Positions 25,045-33,937 of a stretch of DNA of 64,000 nt are shown here, piece after piece. Position 1 is the stretch's first letter. The number at the start of each line of letters is the position of its first letter. The stretch spans positions 102,319-166,318 of the forward strand of contig JAFGQI010000015.1 in assembly GCA_016935755.1 (NCBI GenBank). Direction: 5' to 3'. The position numbers and the translations under genes are program-made. The stretch comes from Anaerolineales bacterium. Its GTDB lineage: Bacteria > Chloroflexota > Anaerolineae > Anaerolineales > UBA4823. A model generated the notes under the pieces. It was not told the DNA's origin. It did not search any database and saw only the letters and a list, made by a program, of their open reading frames with translations.

Positions 25045-26334
25045 TCAAGATACGACCACCTGATTGCGACCACTGTTTTTGGCGGCATATAGGGCCTTAT
25101 CGGCCTTGGAGAGCAGTTCTGCCTCGCTTCTGCCATGCGTTGGGAAGGCTGACACGCCCAGGGAAAGTGTGGCGCTGATACTCTGGTTCATATATTCTAC
25201 CTGCAGCTCCTGAAACACCAGGCGCAGGGCCTCCGCACGTCGGGCAGCCACCTCCAGAGTAGCGCCCGGCATGATCACCAGGAACTCCTCACCACCATAG
25301 CGGCAGGGGATATCCCCGCCGCGTGTCTGCGAGCGCAGCATCTGCCCCAAAGCTTCCAGCACCAGATCGCCGGCTGAATGACCATATGTATCGTTGAGTT
25401 TCTTAAAGTGATCGATGTCCATCAGGATTATCCCGATGGTGTATCCTTCGCGCCCGGCGCGCAGCAGTTCGCGTTCCAGCGTTTCCTGTAGATAACGGCG
25501 GTTGAATAACCCGGTCAATGGATCGCGAATGGCTTGCTCTCGCAGGGTGGCTTGTAGTGCTTCCTTCTCTGCAATTTCAGCTTGCAGGCGTTCATTTGTC
25601 TGGCGAAGCACATCTTGCAGCTGGGTTAGATCATAATTGTCTACTTCTAATGCATAAACCTGGCGGATGAGGCGTTTATTATCGATAGATTCTCGCCGGA
25701 TGGCTTCGTCCGACTCGCGCAGCCGTGAGCTTAGCATCTCCATGATCCCCTGGCTGATGGCAGGAGACTCTCCCAATAATGAATAAAATTTGTCCCGAGT
25801 AATGCTGTACAGGTGTACGGGGGTCAAGGCAACAACACTGGCAGAACGAGGTTGTCCCTCCAGTACTGCCATCTCGCCAATCATATCTCCAGAGCGACGG
25901 AAACCGATGATGATCGGTGTATCTAATCCGCCTTTGATGATCGCGACCTGTCCAGAACGGATGATATACATCGTATCCCCGTTCTCATCTTCCCGGAAGA
26001 TAATCTCTCCAGGTGAGGCTTCTCTTTCAGAAAAATAATCAAACAATGGAGTACCTGCGGGCGAAGCGAACCATTCCAGAAAAGTGCTTCCGTGATGCTG
26101 AGGCGTTTGGTTTTCCTGGTCGCGGGCCGCAATCAGCAGGCGATCCAACAAGTCATTGGATACCATGTTGGGGGGAGAGGAAGGCGCCGATTCCGCACCT
26201 GTAGCCCCCAGGCGAAGCTGATTAGATTTCTCACGCAGCAGTGCGAGAGCCATCTCAACCACTTCCTCGCCTAAGGTGGCCCGTTGAGCATCTAAGCTGT
26301 CGATCGCTCTCTCGAGTTGTTCTATAGTGTCCAT
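25045..26334 (-). CDS. Diguanylate cyclase with cyclic-nucleotide-binding (CRP-like) sensor domain
   Basis: A 429-residue soluble protein. Residues about 90-205 form a cyclic-nucleotide-binding beta-roll (FREDENGDTMYIIRSGQVAI, then IGEMAVLEGQPRSAS). A coiled coil covers about 205-265. The GGDEF domain (about 268-429) has RDPLTGLFNRRYL, the metal Asp in LMDIDHFKKLND and the active-site GGEEF at 347-351. The inhibitory I-site RGGD (338-341) stands exactly five residues before it. It should make cyclic di-GMP and be product-inhibited. Whether the CRP-like domain binds cAMP is unknown. A TATAAT box ends 8 bases before the ATG, hence a nearly leaderless mRNA. Confidence 0.92.
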   Translation of the reverse strand: MDTIEQLERAIDSLDAQRATLGEEVVEMALALLREKSNQLRLGATGAESAPSSPPNMVSNDLLDRLLIAARDQENQTPQHHGSTFLEWFASPAGTPLFDYFSEREASPGEIIFREDENGDTMYIIRSGQVAIIKGGLDTPIIIGFRRSGDMIGEMAVLEGQPRSASVVALTPVHLYSITRDKFYSLLGESPAISQGIMEMLSSRLRESDEAIRRESIDNKRLIRQVYALEVDNYDLTQLQDVLRQTNERLQAEIAEKEALQATLREQAIRDPLTGLFNRRYLQETLERELLRAGREGYTIGIILMDIDHFKKLNDTYGHSAGDLVLEALGQMLRSQTRGGDIPCRYGGEEFLVIMPGATLEVAARRAEALRLVFQELQVEYMNQSISATLSLGVSAFPTHGRSEAELLSKADKALYAAKNSGRNQVVVS

Positions 26335-26342
26335 CTCAGAAG

Positions 26343-26348
26343 ATTATA
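26343..26348 (-). promoter_or_regulatory. -10 box adjacent to the diguanylate cyclase start
   Basis: TATAAT on the minus strand 8 bases before the ATG (26334). No ribosome binding site fits between, which argues for a leaderless transcript. Confidence 0.5.
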
Positions 26349-26472
26349 ACTGAGCAATCTCAAAGCCGAAAGGGAAGGGAACTTGCGTTTTAGGGGGGAA
26401 TTTATCTTGTTGATCATGGTAAACTATATCAGCGGTGATTGGATATGTTTCTGACTTCTAGGAGCAAGCAAC

Positions 26473-27165
26473 GTGACGGTAGGCAAAATTCGTATCCTCT
26501 TGGCTGATGATGAGCCAGAGAATCGCCTGGTGATTGGGCGAATGTTGGCTGCGGCTGGCTATGATGTACTGCTGGCGTTGGACGGAGAAGAAGCTGTCCA
26601 CCTGGCAGCCAGCGAACAGCCCGATTTAATTCTGTTGGATGTGATGATGCCGGTGAAGGATGGATTTACCGCCTGCCGGGAGATTCGGGCATTTTCCACC
26701 GTTCCGGTAATGATGTTGACCGCTCGTAAAGAAGATGATAGCAAAATTCGCGGGCTCGATCTGGGGGCGGATGACTACCTGACCAAACCGTTCAACCCGG
26801 ACGAGCTCCTGGCGCGCGTCAAAGCTGCCCTGCGCCGCATCGAGATGGATAGATATCCGGCTCAAACACCCATGATACAGGCGGGTCAATTACGCCTGGA
26901 TCTGGATCAACAACGCGTTTTCATTGGCGATCGTGAGATTATTCTCGGCGAGGTCGAATTTAAGATTCTATATGAACTTGCCACCCATCCTGGCCAGATG
27001 CTAACTTCAGAAGAACTGGCGCAAGCGGTATGGGGCGCTGATTATCCGGAGCTAGGGGCCTTGCGTCAGGCTGTCTTCCGTTTGCGAAACAAACTGGAGC
27101 CGGACACAAGTCGACCCATGTATATCCAGAGCCGTTCGAAGCGGGGTTATGTTTTTATTCCATGA
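26473..27165 (+). CDS. OmpR-family response regulator
   Basis: A 230-residue receiver plus winged-helix regulator. The receiver has the acidic ADDE site near 11-14, phospho-acceptor Asp56 (LILLDVMMP), the Thr in MLTARK and KPF. The DNA-binding domain (about 135-230) includes LGEVEFKILYELATHPGQML and ALRQAVFRLRNKLE. The GTG start has AGGAG eight bases before. No cognate kinase gene is adjacent; the upstream neighbour on the other strand is the diguanylate cyclase. TGGTAAACT at 26417-26425 is a possible extended -10 element. Confidence 0.9.
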   Translation: MTVGKIRILLADDEPENRLVIGRMLAAAGYDVLLALDGEEAVHLAASEQPDLILLDVMMPVKDGFTACREIRAFSTVPVMMLTARKEDDSKIRGLDLGADDYLTKPFNPDELLARVKAALRRIEMDRYPAQTPMIQAGQLRLDLDQQRVFIGDREIILGEVEFKILYELATHPGQMLTSEELAQAVWGADYPELGALRQAVFRLRNKLEPDTSRPMYIQSRSKRGYVFIP

Positions 27166-27221
27166 ACCGATAAGACTGACCCTATGGTTTCTTCTATCTC
27201 AGTAGTCGAAATCAAAAAATA

Positions 27222-27251
27222 TTGGATAAACTTGTCAGGAAGTGGTAAACT
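27222..27251 (+). promoter_or_regulatory. Promoter of pepA with extended -10
   Basis: TTGGAT, an 18-base spacer, and TAAACT preceded by TGG (extended -10 type). It lies 38 bases before the pepA ATG. Confidence 0.6.
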
Positions 27252-27288
27252 TGCGAGGCGCAATCATTAAATATTCAGGAGATAAAGT

Positions 27289-28782
27289 ATGAAAATCAAC
27301 GTGATGAAGGGGAACATCCAGGAAACAACAGCCGATACATTGATCGTTAACTTGTTCGAAGGCGTCACCACTCCTGGTGGGGCTACGGGTGCAGTAGACA
27401 AGGCGTTGGGCGGGGCGATCAGCGAAATGATTGCCAGCGGAGATTTAAGCGGGAAGAGCGGCGAAGTGGGTGTTGTCTACCCGCGCGGCGCCATCCCCGC
27501 CCGGCGCGTCCTGGTAGTGGGATTGGGCAAGTCCGATGGGTTTGACCTGGAGGGGGTGCGTAAGTCAGCTGCTGCAGCGGCCCGCAAAGCGCGTGACTTG
27601 AGCGCCCGGCACGTGGCTACTGTCGTTCACGGCGCTGGAGTGGGTGGGCTGCCGCCAGCCGAAGCCGCCCAGGCTACTGTTGAAGGTACACTGCTTGGCC
27701 TGTACCGTTTTGTTGAGTTTAAGACAGAAGAACAGAAAGGGGAAATTGAGAGCCTGACAGTGGTAGAGGTAGATGCCAACCGTGTGGCTGAGGTCGAGGT
27801 TGGAGCCAGGCTGGCCGAGATGGTGGTTGCAGGTGTTAGCCTGGCGCGTGATTTGGTGAACCTGCCACCTAACTACGCCACGCCCACGCGCATGGCAGAG
27901 ACAGCCCAGGAGATCGCCCGGGCATATGGAATGGGTTTGACGGTCGGCGATCGTCAGTGGGCTGCGCAGCACAAAATGGGAGCCTTTCTGGCTGTATCTA
28001 AGGGCGCGGTTGAAGAGCCGAAATTTATCATTCTGGAGCATAATGGCGGGCGCACCGATTTGGACACGATCGTTTTGGTGGGCAAGGGCATCACCTTCGA
28101 CTCGGGCGGCATTTCGATCAAGCCCAGCGAGCGCATGGAAGATATGAAATCCGATATGGCAGGTGCGGCGGCGGTGCTCTCCACCATGAAAGTGGTAGGG
28201 ATGCTAAATCTGCCCCTGCGGGTGATTGGTATCACACCCTGCACGGAGAATATGCCCGATGGAACCGCTTATCATCCGGCGGATATTATCACCGCCAGTA
28301 ATGGCAAAACCATTGAGATCATCAGCACTGACGCAGAAGGGCGCATGATCCTGGCGGACGCCCTGGTTTACGCTGGACGCTACCAGCCTATGGCGGTGAT
28401 CGATCTGGCGACCCTGACTGGCGCGTGCGTGGTTGCTCTGGGCGCGAACATGGCTGCCGGGCTGTTCTGCACTCAGGATGCTTTGCGAGACAAGCTGATG
28501 ACCAGCAGCCAGGCTACCTTTGAGCGCCTGTGGCCGATGCCTCTATGGGATGACTACAAGCAGAAAATTAAATCGAAGGTGGCAGATATGAAGAACAGCG
28601 GTGGTCGGAATGGCGGTGTGGCTTCTTCAGCCATCTTCTTGAAAGAATTCACTGACTATCCCTGGGCTCATCTGGATATCGCCGGCATGGCGCTGGCTGA
28701 AAAAGATGATGCCTATATCCTGGCGGGTGGCACTGGCTATGGCGTCCGCCTGCTGGTACATTTCCTCAGGAATTGGAAGTAG
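27289..28782 (+). CDS. pepA: Leucyl aminopeptidase (M17)
   Basis: A 497-residue hexameric, two-metal aminopeptidase that removes N-terminal residues from peptides. The C-terminal catalytic domain contains VGKGITFDSGGISIKPS and MKSDMAGAAAV (metal Lys/Asp ligands) and STDAEGRMILADAL (metal Asp/Glu and catalytic Arg). The N-terminal domain (about 1-170) is the usual macro-like module. The ATG follows CAGGAG. It is a single-gene unit with a promoter just upstream and a strong terminator at 28802. The related PepA of E. coli also binds DNA; this is not testable here. Confidence 0.96.
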   Translation: MKINVMKGNIQETTADTLIVNLFEGVTTPGGATGAVDKALGGAISEMIASGDLSGKSGEVGVVYPRGAIPARRVLVVGLGKSDGFDLEGVRKSAAAAARKARDLSARHVATVVHGAGVGGLPPAEAAQATVEGTLLGLYRFVEFKTEEQKGEIESLTVVEVDANRVAEVEVGARLAEMVVAGVSLARDLVNLPPNYATPTRMAETAQEIARAYGMGLTVGDRQWAAQHKMGAFLAVSKGAVEEPKFIILEHNGGRTDLDTIVLVGKGITFDSGGISIKPSERMEDMKSDMAGAAAVLSTMKVVGMLNLPLRVIGITPCTENMPDGTAYHPADIITASNGKTIEIISTDAEGRMILADALVYAGRYQPMAVIDLATLTGACVVALGANMAAGLFCTQDALRDKLMTSSQATFERLWPMPLWDDYKQKIKSKVADMKNSGGRNGGVASSAIFLKEFTDYPWAHLDIAGMALAEKDDAYILAGGTGYGVRLLVHFLRNWK

Positions 28783-28801
28783 GATCAGTTAGCATGTTTA
28801 C

Positions 28802-28851
28802 AACCGGGTCGTGCCTGGTGATCCTCGATCACTATGCCCGGCCCGGTTTTT
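28802..28851 (+). terminator. Intrinsic terminator after pepA
   Basis: A long imperfect hairpin (AACCGGG... CCCGGTT outer stem, TGATC/GATCA inner stem, 3-base loop) followed by U5. Confidence 0.8.
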
Positions 28852-28917
28852 GCTAACGGATGATTTCCCTGGGTTGCAGCCACATCTCATCGGTGGATGT
28901 ATCCTGGTCAGGAAAGT

Positions 28918-29805
28918 ATGATGCGACAGCAAACCATAGGCATCTTATCCGGTTTGGGGGCGGCAGCCATCTGGGGCGGCATGTACGTGGTCAGTAAGGT
29001 GGTGTTGGAAATCATCCCGCCTTTCGCCCTGGTGTCAATGCGGCTGGTGTTGGGCATTGTTGTGCTTTGGAGCATCATGGCGTTTCAGGGCGGGGTGGGG
29101 CTGAGGCGCAAGCAGGTTATGCAGGCTGTGGGGGTGGGCTGGGTGGGTTATGGTGTCTCGTTAGGGTTGCAGTTTGTGGGCACGCGGCTGTCCACTGCCT
29201 CGAATGGCGCCCTGGTCACCTCCGCTACACCCGCTTTCGTGCTGATCTTTGCAGCGTGGATTCTCGGCGAGCGTATCACCGGAAAGCGTTTGATCGCCTT
29301 GTTGATCTCCACCCTGGGTGTGCTGGCGGTCATCGACCCGCGCACGGCTCGCTTTTCCCCCGATCTTTTCCTGGGTAATCTGAGCCTGGTGGCGGCTGCC
29401 TTGACCTGGGCATTGTACTCTGTGCTGGTGCGGAAAGCGACTCGCGATTTACCGCTCTTGCCGGCAACGATGGTTTTTTTCTGGGGCGGGTTGATCATTA
29501 CACTCCCCGCGGCTGGCTGGGAGTTGAGCGTTATTCCGTTGGGGCAGATCACCTTCGGAGTGGTGCTGGGGGTGCTATACCTGGGTGTAATATCGACTGC
29601 CCTGGCAATGTACCTGTGGAACAAAGCCTTCGCTACCCTGGAAGCCGGGACGGCTTCACTGACCTTTTTCGCCCAACCAGTGGTTGGGGCGGCCCTGGGA
29701 GCATTGTTCCTGAAGGAACAGTTATCCTTGCTCTTCCTGGTTGGCGGCGCTTTGATTGGTGTGGGATTGTGGCTGGCAGCCCAGGAAAAGAAAATTGCTG
29801 CTTGA
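28918..29805 (+). CDS. EamA/DMT-superfamily transporter
   Basis: About 295 residues with ten hydrophobic helices in two five-helix halves, the DMT/RhaT arrangement. Each half has the EamA pattern (for example AAAIWGGMYVVSKVVLEIIP in the first and ALTWALYSVLVRKA in the second, with the ending GAALGALFLKEQ). Expected role: export or exchange of small metabolites, often amino acids or nucleosides; substrate unknown. AGGA lies 5 bases before ATG 28918 (the next codon is also ATG). Its stop overlaps the -35 box of the liv promoter. Confidence 0.88.
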   Translation: MMRQQTIGILSGLGAAAIWGGMYVVSKVVLEIIPPFALVSMRLVLGIVVLWSIMAFQGGVGLRRKQVMQAVGVGWVGYGVSLGLQFVGTRLSTASNGALVTSATPAFVLIFAAWILGERITGKRLIALLISTLGVLAVIDPRTARFSPDLFLGNLSLVAAALTWALYSVLVRKATRDLPLLPATMVFFWGGLIITLPAAGWELSVIPLGQITFGVVLGVLYLGVISTALAMYLWNKAFATLEAGTASLTFFAQPVVGAALGALFLKEQLSLLFLVGGALIGVGLWLAAQEKKIAA

Positions 29806-29830
29806 CCAAATGGGTTTATTTTTGTACAAT
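29802..29830 (+). promoter_or_regulatory. Consensus-like promoter of the liv-type operon
   Basis: TTGACC and TACAAT with a 17-base spacer. It is followed by a 7-bp hairpin (29837-29856) at the 5' end of the predicted transcript and a leader of about 180 bases before the binding-protein gene. Confidence 0.85.
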
Positions 29831-30019
29831 TCATATATCTTGTTGTATGACAAGATGTTTCCTGAAATCGCCAGTATTACCGTACTCCATCCCGGTCACC
29901 CGGCTGACCAGGCAATGAGAAAGGAGGTGGTAGCGCTGCATCATATTTGCGGGTCGTGTTCGTAAACGCACAAATCAGAACAACCGTTAAAAACACCTTT
30001 CAAGGAGGAAGAAACCCGT
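29831..30019 (+). promoter_or_regulatory. 5' leader of the liv-type operon
   Basis: Starts with a hairpin ATCTTGT/ACAAGAT with a 6-base loop (29837-29856), which could stabilise the mRNA. A short frame (ATG 29855 to stop 29965, 36 codons) passes over an internal AAGGAGG. No known riboswitch is recognised. Confidence 0.4.
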
Positions 30020-31219
30020 ATGAGCAAGCGTGCGATTTCGCTTATGTCATTGATTGTGGTAGCCAGCCTGCTGTTGGCAGCCTGCGCTACAGGTGGTACA
30101 ACTGGTAAGGGCACGATCAAAATTGCCACCCAAAGCCCTCTCTCCGGCGGCCAATCGGCCATCGGTGTGGATATCAAGAACGGCGCCGAACTGGCTCTGG
30201 AACAGCTCAAGAAACCCCTGGAGGATATGGGTTTCAAAGTAGAGCTGGCTGCTTTTGATGATCAGGCTAACCCGGATAACGGCGTCGCCAACGCCAAGAA
30301 CATCGTTGCTGACCCGGCCATCCTGTGTGTGGTTGGGCACTATAATTCCGGTGTACAAATCCCCTCTTCCGAAGTCTATCATGCCTCGAATCTGGCCAAC
30401 GTCTCCCCGGCCAACACCAACCCGAAGGTCACAGACCGCGGTTATCTGGAAGTCAGCCGTCTGGTCGGCCGTGATGATGTCCAGGGTGTGGTGGCTGCCC
30501 AATTTGCCATTTCTAAGGGCATGGAAACAGCCTATGTGATTCATGACAAGACAGCCTACGGCCAGGGCATTGCTGAGTTCTTCAAGCGCGAGTATGAGGA
30601 TCAAGGCAAACAGGTCTTAGGCTTTGAAGGCACCGAAGAGAAGGCTAACTTCGATGCCATCCTGGCCCCGCTTATGGCGGCCAACCCACAGGTGGTATTC
30701 TTCGGCGGCATCTACGACCAGGCAGCTGTGTTGTTCAAGCAGGCTCGTGAGAAGGGCTACCAGGGCATGTTCCTGAGCGATGATGGCTTTGACTCACCCG
30801 AAGCGATCAACATCGGTGGCCCGAGCCTGTTGGAGGGCAGCGGCATTTACTATACCACCGTTGCTGGCCCGGCTAAGCTCTACCCTGGAACGGCTAAGTA
30901 CCAGACCGACTTCAAGGCCAAGTATAATGCTGATCCCAAGCCTTTTTCTGCTCAGGGATTTGATGCGATGGCGATCTGCTTGAAGGCGATCGAGAACGCG
31001 GCCAAGGAAGCTAGCAATGCCATGCCTACCCGCGAAGCAGTGACCAAGGCTGTGCGCGCCCTGAAGGATTTCCCTGGCATCACCGGTACGGTCAACTTTA
31101 ACAGCAAGGGCGATCTGGTTACGGCCAAATACTTTGTCATCCACGTTACTTCAGCCGATCCAGCTTTGTGGAATGATAATGTGATTGACCAGACTCTGGA
31201 TATTGCTCCACCCGAATAA
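30020..31219 (+). CDS. Branched-chain amino acid-type ABC transporter substrate-binding lipoprotein
   Basis: A 399-residue periplasmic-binding protein of the Leu/Ile/Val (type I fold) family. The signal peptide ends in the lipobox LLAAC with Cys22 as lipidation site; the mature protein opens with IKIATQSPLSGGQSAIGVDI and includes VVGHYNSGVQIPSSEVYH and the typical GYQGMFLSDDGFDS block. A strong AAGGAGG precedes the ATG. It delivers ligand to the LivH/LivM-type permeases that follow. Ligands of this family also include urea, amides and aromatic acids, so leucine is not certain. Confidence 0.93.
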   Translation: MSKRAISLMSLIVVASLLLAACATGGTTGKGTIKIATQSPLSGGQSAIGVDIKNGAELALEQLKKPLEDMGFKVELAAFDDQANPDNGVANAKNIVADPAILCVVGHYNSGVQIPSSEVYHASNLANVSPANTNPKVTDRGYLEVSRLVGRDDVQGVVAAQFAISKGMETAYVIHDKTAYGQGIAEFFKREYEDQGKQVLGFEGTEEKANFDAILAPLMAANPQVVFFGGIYDQAAVLFKQAREKGYQGMFLSDDGFDSPEAINIGGPSLLEGSGIYYTTVAGPAKLYPGTAKYQTDFKAKYNADPKPFSAQGFDAMAICLKAIENAAKEASNAMPTREAVTKAVRALKDFPGITGTVNFNSKGDLVTAKYFVIHVTSADPALWNDNVIDQTLDIAPPE

Positions 31220-31270
31220 TCTGTTGAACGTAGTTCATTTCTGGGACAACGTTCCTGAAATATAGGTTAA

Positions 31271-31303
31271 TCCCGGCCCTCTCCAAAAGAGGGGGCCGGG
31301 AGG
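31271..31303 (+). promoter_or_regulatory. Stable intercistronic hairpin overlapping the livH-type ribosome binding site
   Basis: A 12-bp stem (CCCGGCCCTCTC with GAGGGGGCCGGG, one G-U) with a 5-base loop between the binding-protein and first permease genes. Its 3' arm includes the first three bases of the GGGAGG Shine-Dalgarno sequence. Not followed by U, so it is more likely an mRNA-stability or translation-control element than a terminator. Confidence 0.7.
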
Positions 31304-31312
31304 TCTGCGGAA

Positions 31313-32500
31313 TTGGTAAACAACATGCGACGTATCTTTAATGCCACTCTTCTCCGCGAAATCCTCCGTCCTCTGGGGCAAATATTCATTTTTGTTTTAG
31401 GCACTGGTGCAGTGCTATCAACGCTGATGCTCGCGCTGGCCTGGTTGATGCGCGGCTCGGAGGCGGATGCATTGACTATCAGCCGCTATGGGATGAACCT
31501 CTTCACATACACTCTCACGAACCTGCCTCAGGTCGTGTTGGATGGGGTGACAATTGGATTTGTGTACGCCGCCATAGCCCTGGGTTATACCATGGTGTAC
31601 GGTGTACTGGAATTCATCAACTTTGCTCACAGTGAAATCTTCGCCATCGGCGCCTTTGTAGGGGTTGAAATTTTAATCTGGATGGATGGCAAAGGACACC
31701 TGACCAACATTCCTCTCTGGCAGGCATACGCCTGGCTTTTGCTGGCGATGTTGGCAGGCAGCCTGCTGGCTGGCGGAACGGCGATCGTGATGGAGCGGTT
31801 GGCTTATCGACCTTTGAGGGGCGCGCCACGTCTGGTGCCATTGATCTCTGCGATTGGTGTATCTTTCTTTTTGCAGGATACCATCCGCTTGACTGAGAGC
31901 CTGACTACCGGCCAATTCCATCGCATCATTCCCACCTTTGGCAATTTCGATGAGCGCTTTTCTGTTGCCAGCCTGCCGGTGGCGGGTACAACGGTAGATT
32001 TGAACATCCAAATCAAGTCGATGATCGTAATCCTGGCGGCAGTGCTGATGGTGGTGGGGCTGAATTATTTAGTGAATGCCACCAAGTTGGGCAAAGCCAT
32101 CCGCTCAGTGGCGCAGGACCGGATAACCGCCAGCCTGATGGGTATCAACGTCGACCGCATCATCTCACTAACTTTCCTGATCGGCGGTGTGTTGGGAGGA
32201 GCAGCCGGGCTGCTGTTTGCTCTGAAGTTTACTCGCATCGACCCCTTTGTCGGCTTCTTTCCCGGATTGAAAGCCTTTACTGCCGCGGTGTTGGGCGGCA
32301 TCGGCAATATCACTGGCGCCCTGCTAGGGGGTATCGTGCTGGGAATGCTGGAAACCTTTGCCGGTTCGTATCTGAACGTATTCACCATGGGCGCATTCGG
32401 GGCTGAATATAAAGACATCCTGGCTTTTGCCATCCTGATCCTGGTGCTCATCTTCCGCCCATCGGGTTTGCTGGGTGAGCAGGTGGGTCAAAAGGCGTAG
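31313..32500 (+). CDS. livH: Branched-chain amino acid-type ABC transporter permease (LivH-like)
   Basis: A 395-residue inner-membrane permease with about nine helices. The family signature region is GLNYLVNATKLGKAIRSVAQ followed by DRITASLMGINVDRIISLTF, the coupling loop that contacts the ATPase, and then GAAGLLFAL and TAAVLGGIGNITGALLGGI. The N-terminal 70 residues form an extra segment before the canonical start (around GVTIGFVYAAIALGYTMVYG). GGGAGG is 8 bases before a TTG at 31313; ATG 31325 is an alternative but lies 21 bases from that site. Second gene of the operon. Confidence 0.92.
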   Translation: MVNNMRRIFNATLLREILRPLGQIFIFVLGTGAVLSTLMLALAWLMRGSEADALTISRYGMNLFTYTLTNLPQVVLDGVTIGFVYAAIALGYTMVYGVLEFINFAHSEIFAIGAFVGVEILIWMDGKGHLTNIPLWQAYAWLLLAMLAGSLLAGGTAIVMERLAYRPLRGAPRLVPLISAIGVSFFLQDTIRLTESLTTGQFHRIIPTFGNFDERFSVASLPVAGTTVDLNIQIKSMIVILAAVLMVVGLNYLVNATKLGKAIRSVAQDRITASLMGINVDRIISLTFLIGGVLGGAAGLLFALKFTRIDPFVGFFPGLKAFTAAVLGGIGNITGALLGGIVLGMLETFAGSYLNVFTMGAFGAEYKDILAFAILILVLIFRPSGLLGEQVGQKA

Positions 32501-32509
32501 GAGGACGGA

Positions 32510-33937
32510 ATGGCAAAAGGTTTCTCACTACAATTATCTGATCGATATCAGTCCCTGCGACAGTGGCTTAATCGCGGCAGAACACCGTATATCTTCACCC
32601 TGGCATATCTTCTGGTGGGAGCGCTTCTTGTATACATCAGCCCACGCTCACTACCTGCATTTTTGCTGTTTATTTCATCTGCGATCTTAATTTTCTCGCT
32701 GCGCATGAACAACCGTTTTAAAATCGGGCTGGCGGCGGTTACGCTACTTTTTCTGATTCCAGTGGTGGGCGTGCGCAATATTTTCTACCTGGAAGTGATC
32801 TTCCAGATCAGCGTGTTTGCAGCTCTGGCTCTGGGGTTGAATATTGTGGTCGGTTTTGCAGGCCTGTTAGATCTAGGCTATGTGGCTTTCTATGCTGTTG
32901 GCGCCTACCTGTGGGCTTTCTTCGGCTCGCAGCAATATTATCTAATGCACGAGATACCTGGTACAGCCCCACCAGGCACACCTTTCCTGTTACCCGCCGA
33001 TTCATTTTATCTGTTTATCTTCCTGGGTGTGATCATTGCTGCCATCACTGGCATTCTGTTAGGTCTGCCGGTATTGCGCCTGCGCGGCGATTACCTGGCG
33101 ATCGTCACCCTGGGCTTTGGCGAGGTCATCCGTGTGCTGGCAAATAACCTGGATAAGCCGCTCAACCTGACGAACGGCCCGCAGGGTATCACTCCCATCC
33201 AAAGGCCCACTTTGCCGGAACCGATGTTGGAAGCTTTGCGGGTGATTTTAAACCCGTTAGTGGGCAGGAACGTTTCCGAAGGCGAGTTCTACAATCTGTT
33301 CTTCTACCTGGCGGCTTTAGCGATCATCCTGGTGGTGATCAACGTGGTGCGCCGCCTGGATGATTCCAAGATTGGTCGGGCCTGGATCGCCATCCGTGAA
33401 GATGAGACCGCGGCCATCGCGATGGGCATTCCGCTGGTGCGGATGAAGCTGGCGGCTTTTGCGGCTGGCGCTTCGTTTGCCGGGGTGATGGGTGTGCTCT
33501 TTGCTGCCAGCCGAACCTTTGTCAGCCCGGAGTCGTTCTCTTTCATGCAGTCCATTGGCGTGCTCACGATGGTGATCCTGGGCGGTCTGGGCAGCATCCC
33601 GGGTGTGATTGTGGGGGCAGCAGTGGTGATCATCCTTAACTTGCAGGTGCTGCAAGGCCTTTCGCTGTACCTGAGCCAGCTGCGCCAGAGCGATGCGGTA
33701 ATCCCGATCATCAACTTCGCCTGGAAGAATCTGTCCACCCAGCTGGATCCTGCCAAGTACCAGCGCATGCTGTTCGGCATCATCCTGGTCTTGATGATGA
33801 TCTACCGCCCGGCGGGTTTGATCCCCGCCGCAAGGCGCAAACGCGAGCTTGTCAAGGGTGATGGGGATGAAGAAGAGCCAGGCCCGCCGCACGAGGTCCC
33901 CGAAACCCCAGGGGAGGTGGATCATGGCGCTGCTTGA
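32510..33937 (+). CDS. livM: Branched-chain amino acid-type ABC transporter permease (LivM-like)
   Basis: A 475-residue permease, longer than usual owing to an N-terminal membrane segment and a hydrophilic acidic tail (last 35 residues). Family motifs include ALGLNIVVGFAGLLDLGYVA, PVLRLRGDYLAIVTLGFGE and IREDETAAIAMGI with the coupling helix. GGAGG precedes the ATG. A ten-residue-scale C-terminal extension overlaps the start of the next gene by 14 bases. Forms the heterodimeric channel with the LivH-like protein. Confidence 0.93.
   Translation: MAKGFSLQLSDRYQSLRQWLNRGRTPYIFTLAYLLVGALLVYISPRSLPAFLLFISSAILIFSLRMNNRFKIGLAAVTLLFLIPVVGVRNIFYLEVIFQISVFAALALGLNIVVGFAGLLDLGYVAFYAVGAYLWAFFGSQQYYLMHEIPGTAPPGTPFLLPADSFYLFIFLGVIIAAITGILLGLPVLRLRGDYLAIVTLGFGEVIRVLANNLDKPLNLTNGPQGITPIQRPTLPEPMLEALRVILNPLVGRNVSEGEFYNLFFYLAALAIILVVINVVRRLDDSKIGRAWIAIREDETAAIAMGIPLVRMKLAAFAAGASFAGVMGVLFAASRTFVSPESFSFMQSIGVLTMVILGGLGSIPGVIVGAAVVIILNLQVLQGLSLYLSQLRQSDAVIPIINFAWKNLSTQLDPAKYQRMLFGIILVLMMIYRPAGLIPAARRKRELVKGDGDEEEPGPPHEVPETPGEVDHGAA

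Noticed and set aside
29616..29918. 100-residue plus frame across the EamA gene end and liv leader
   Set aside because: Out of frame with the transporter and crosses the liv promoter; only the short leader frame is worth a mention.
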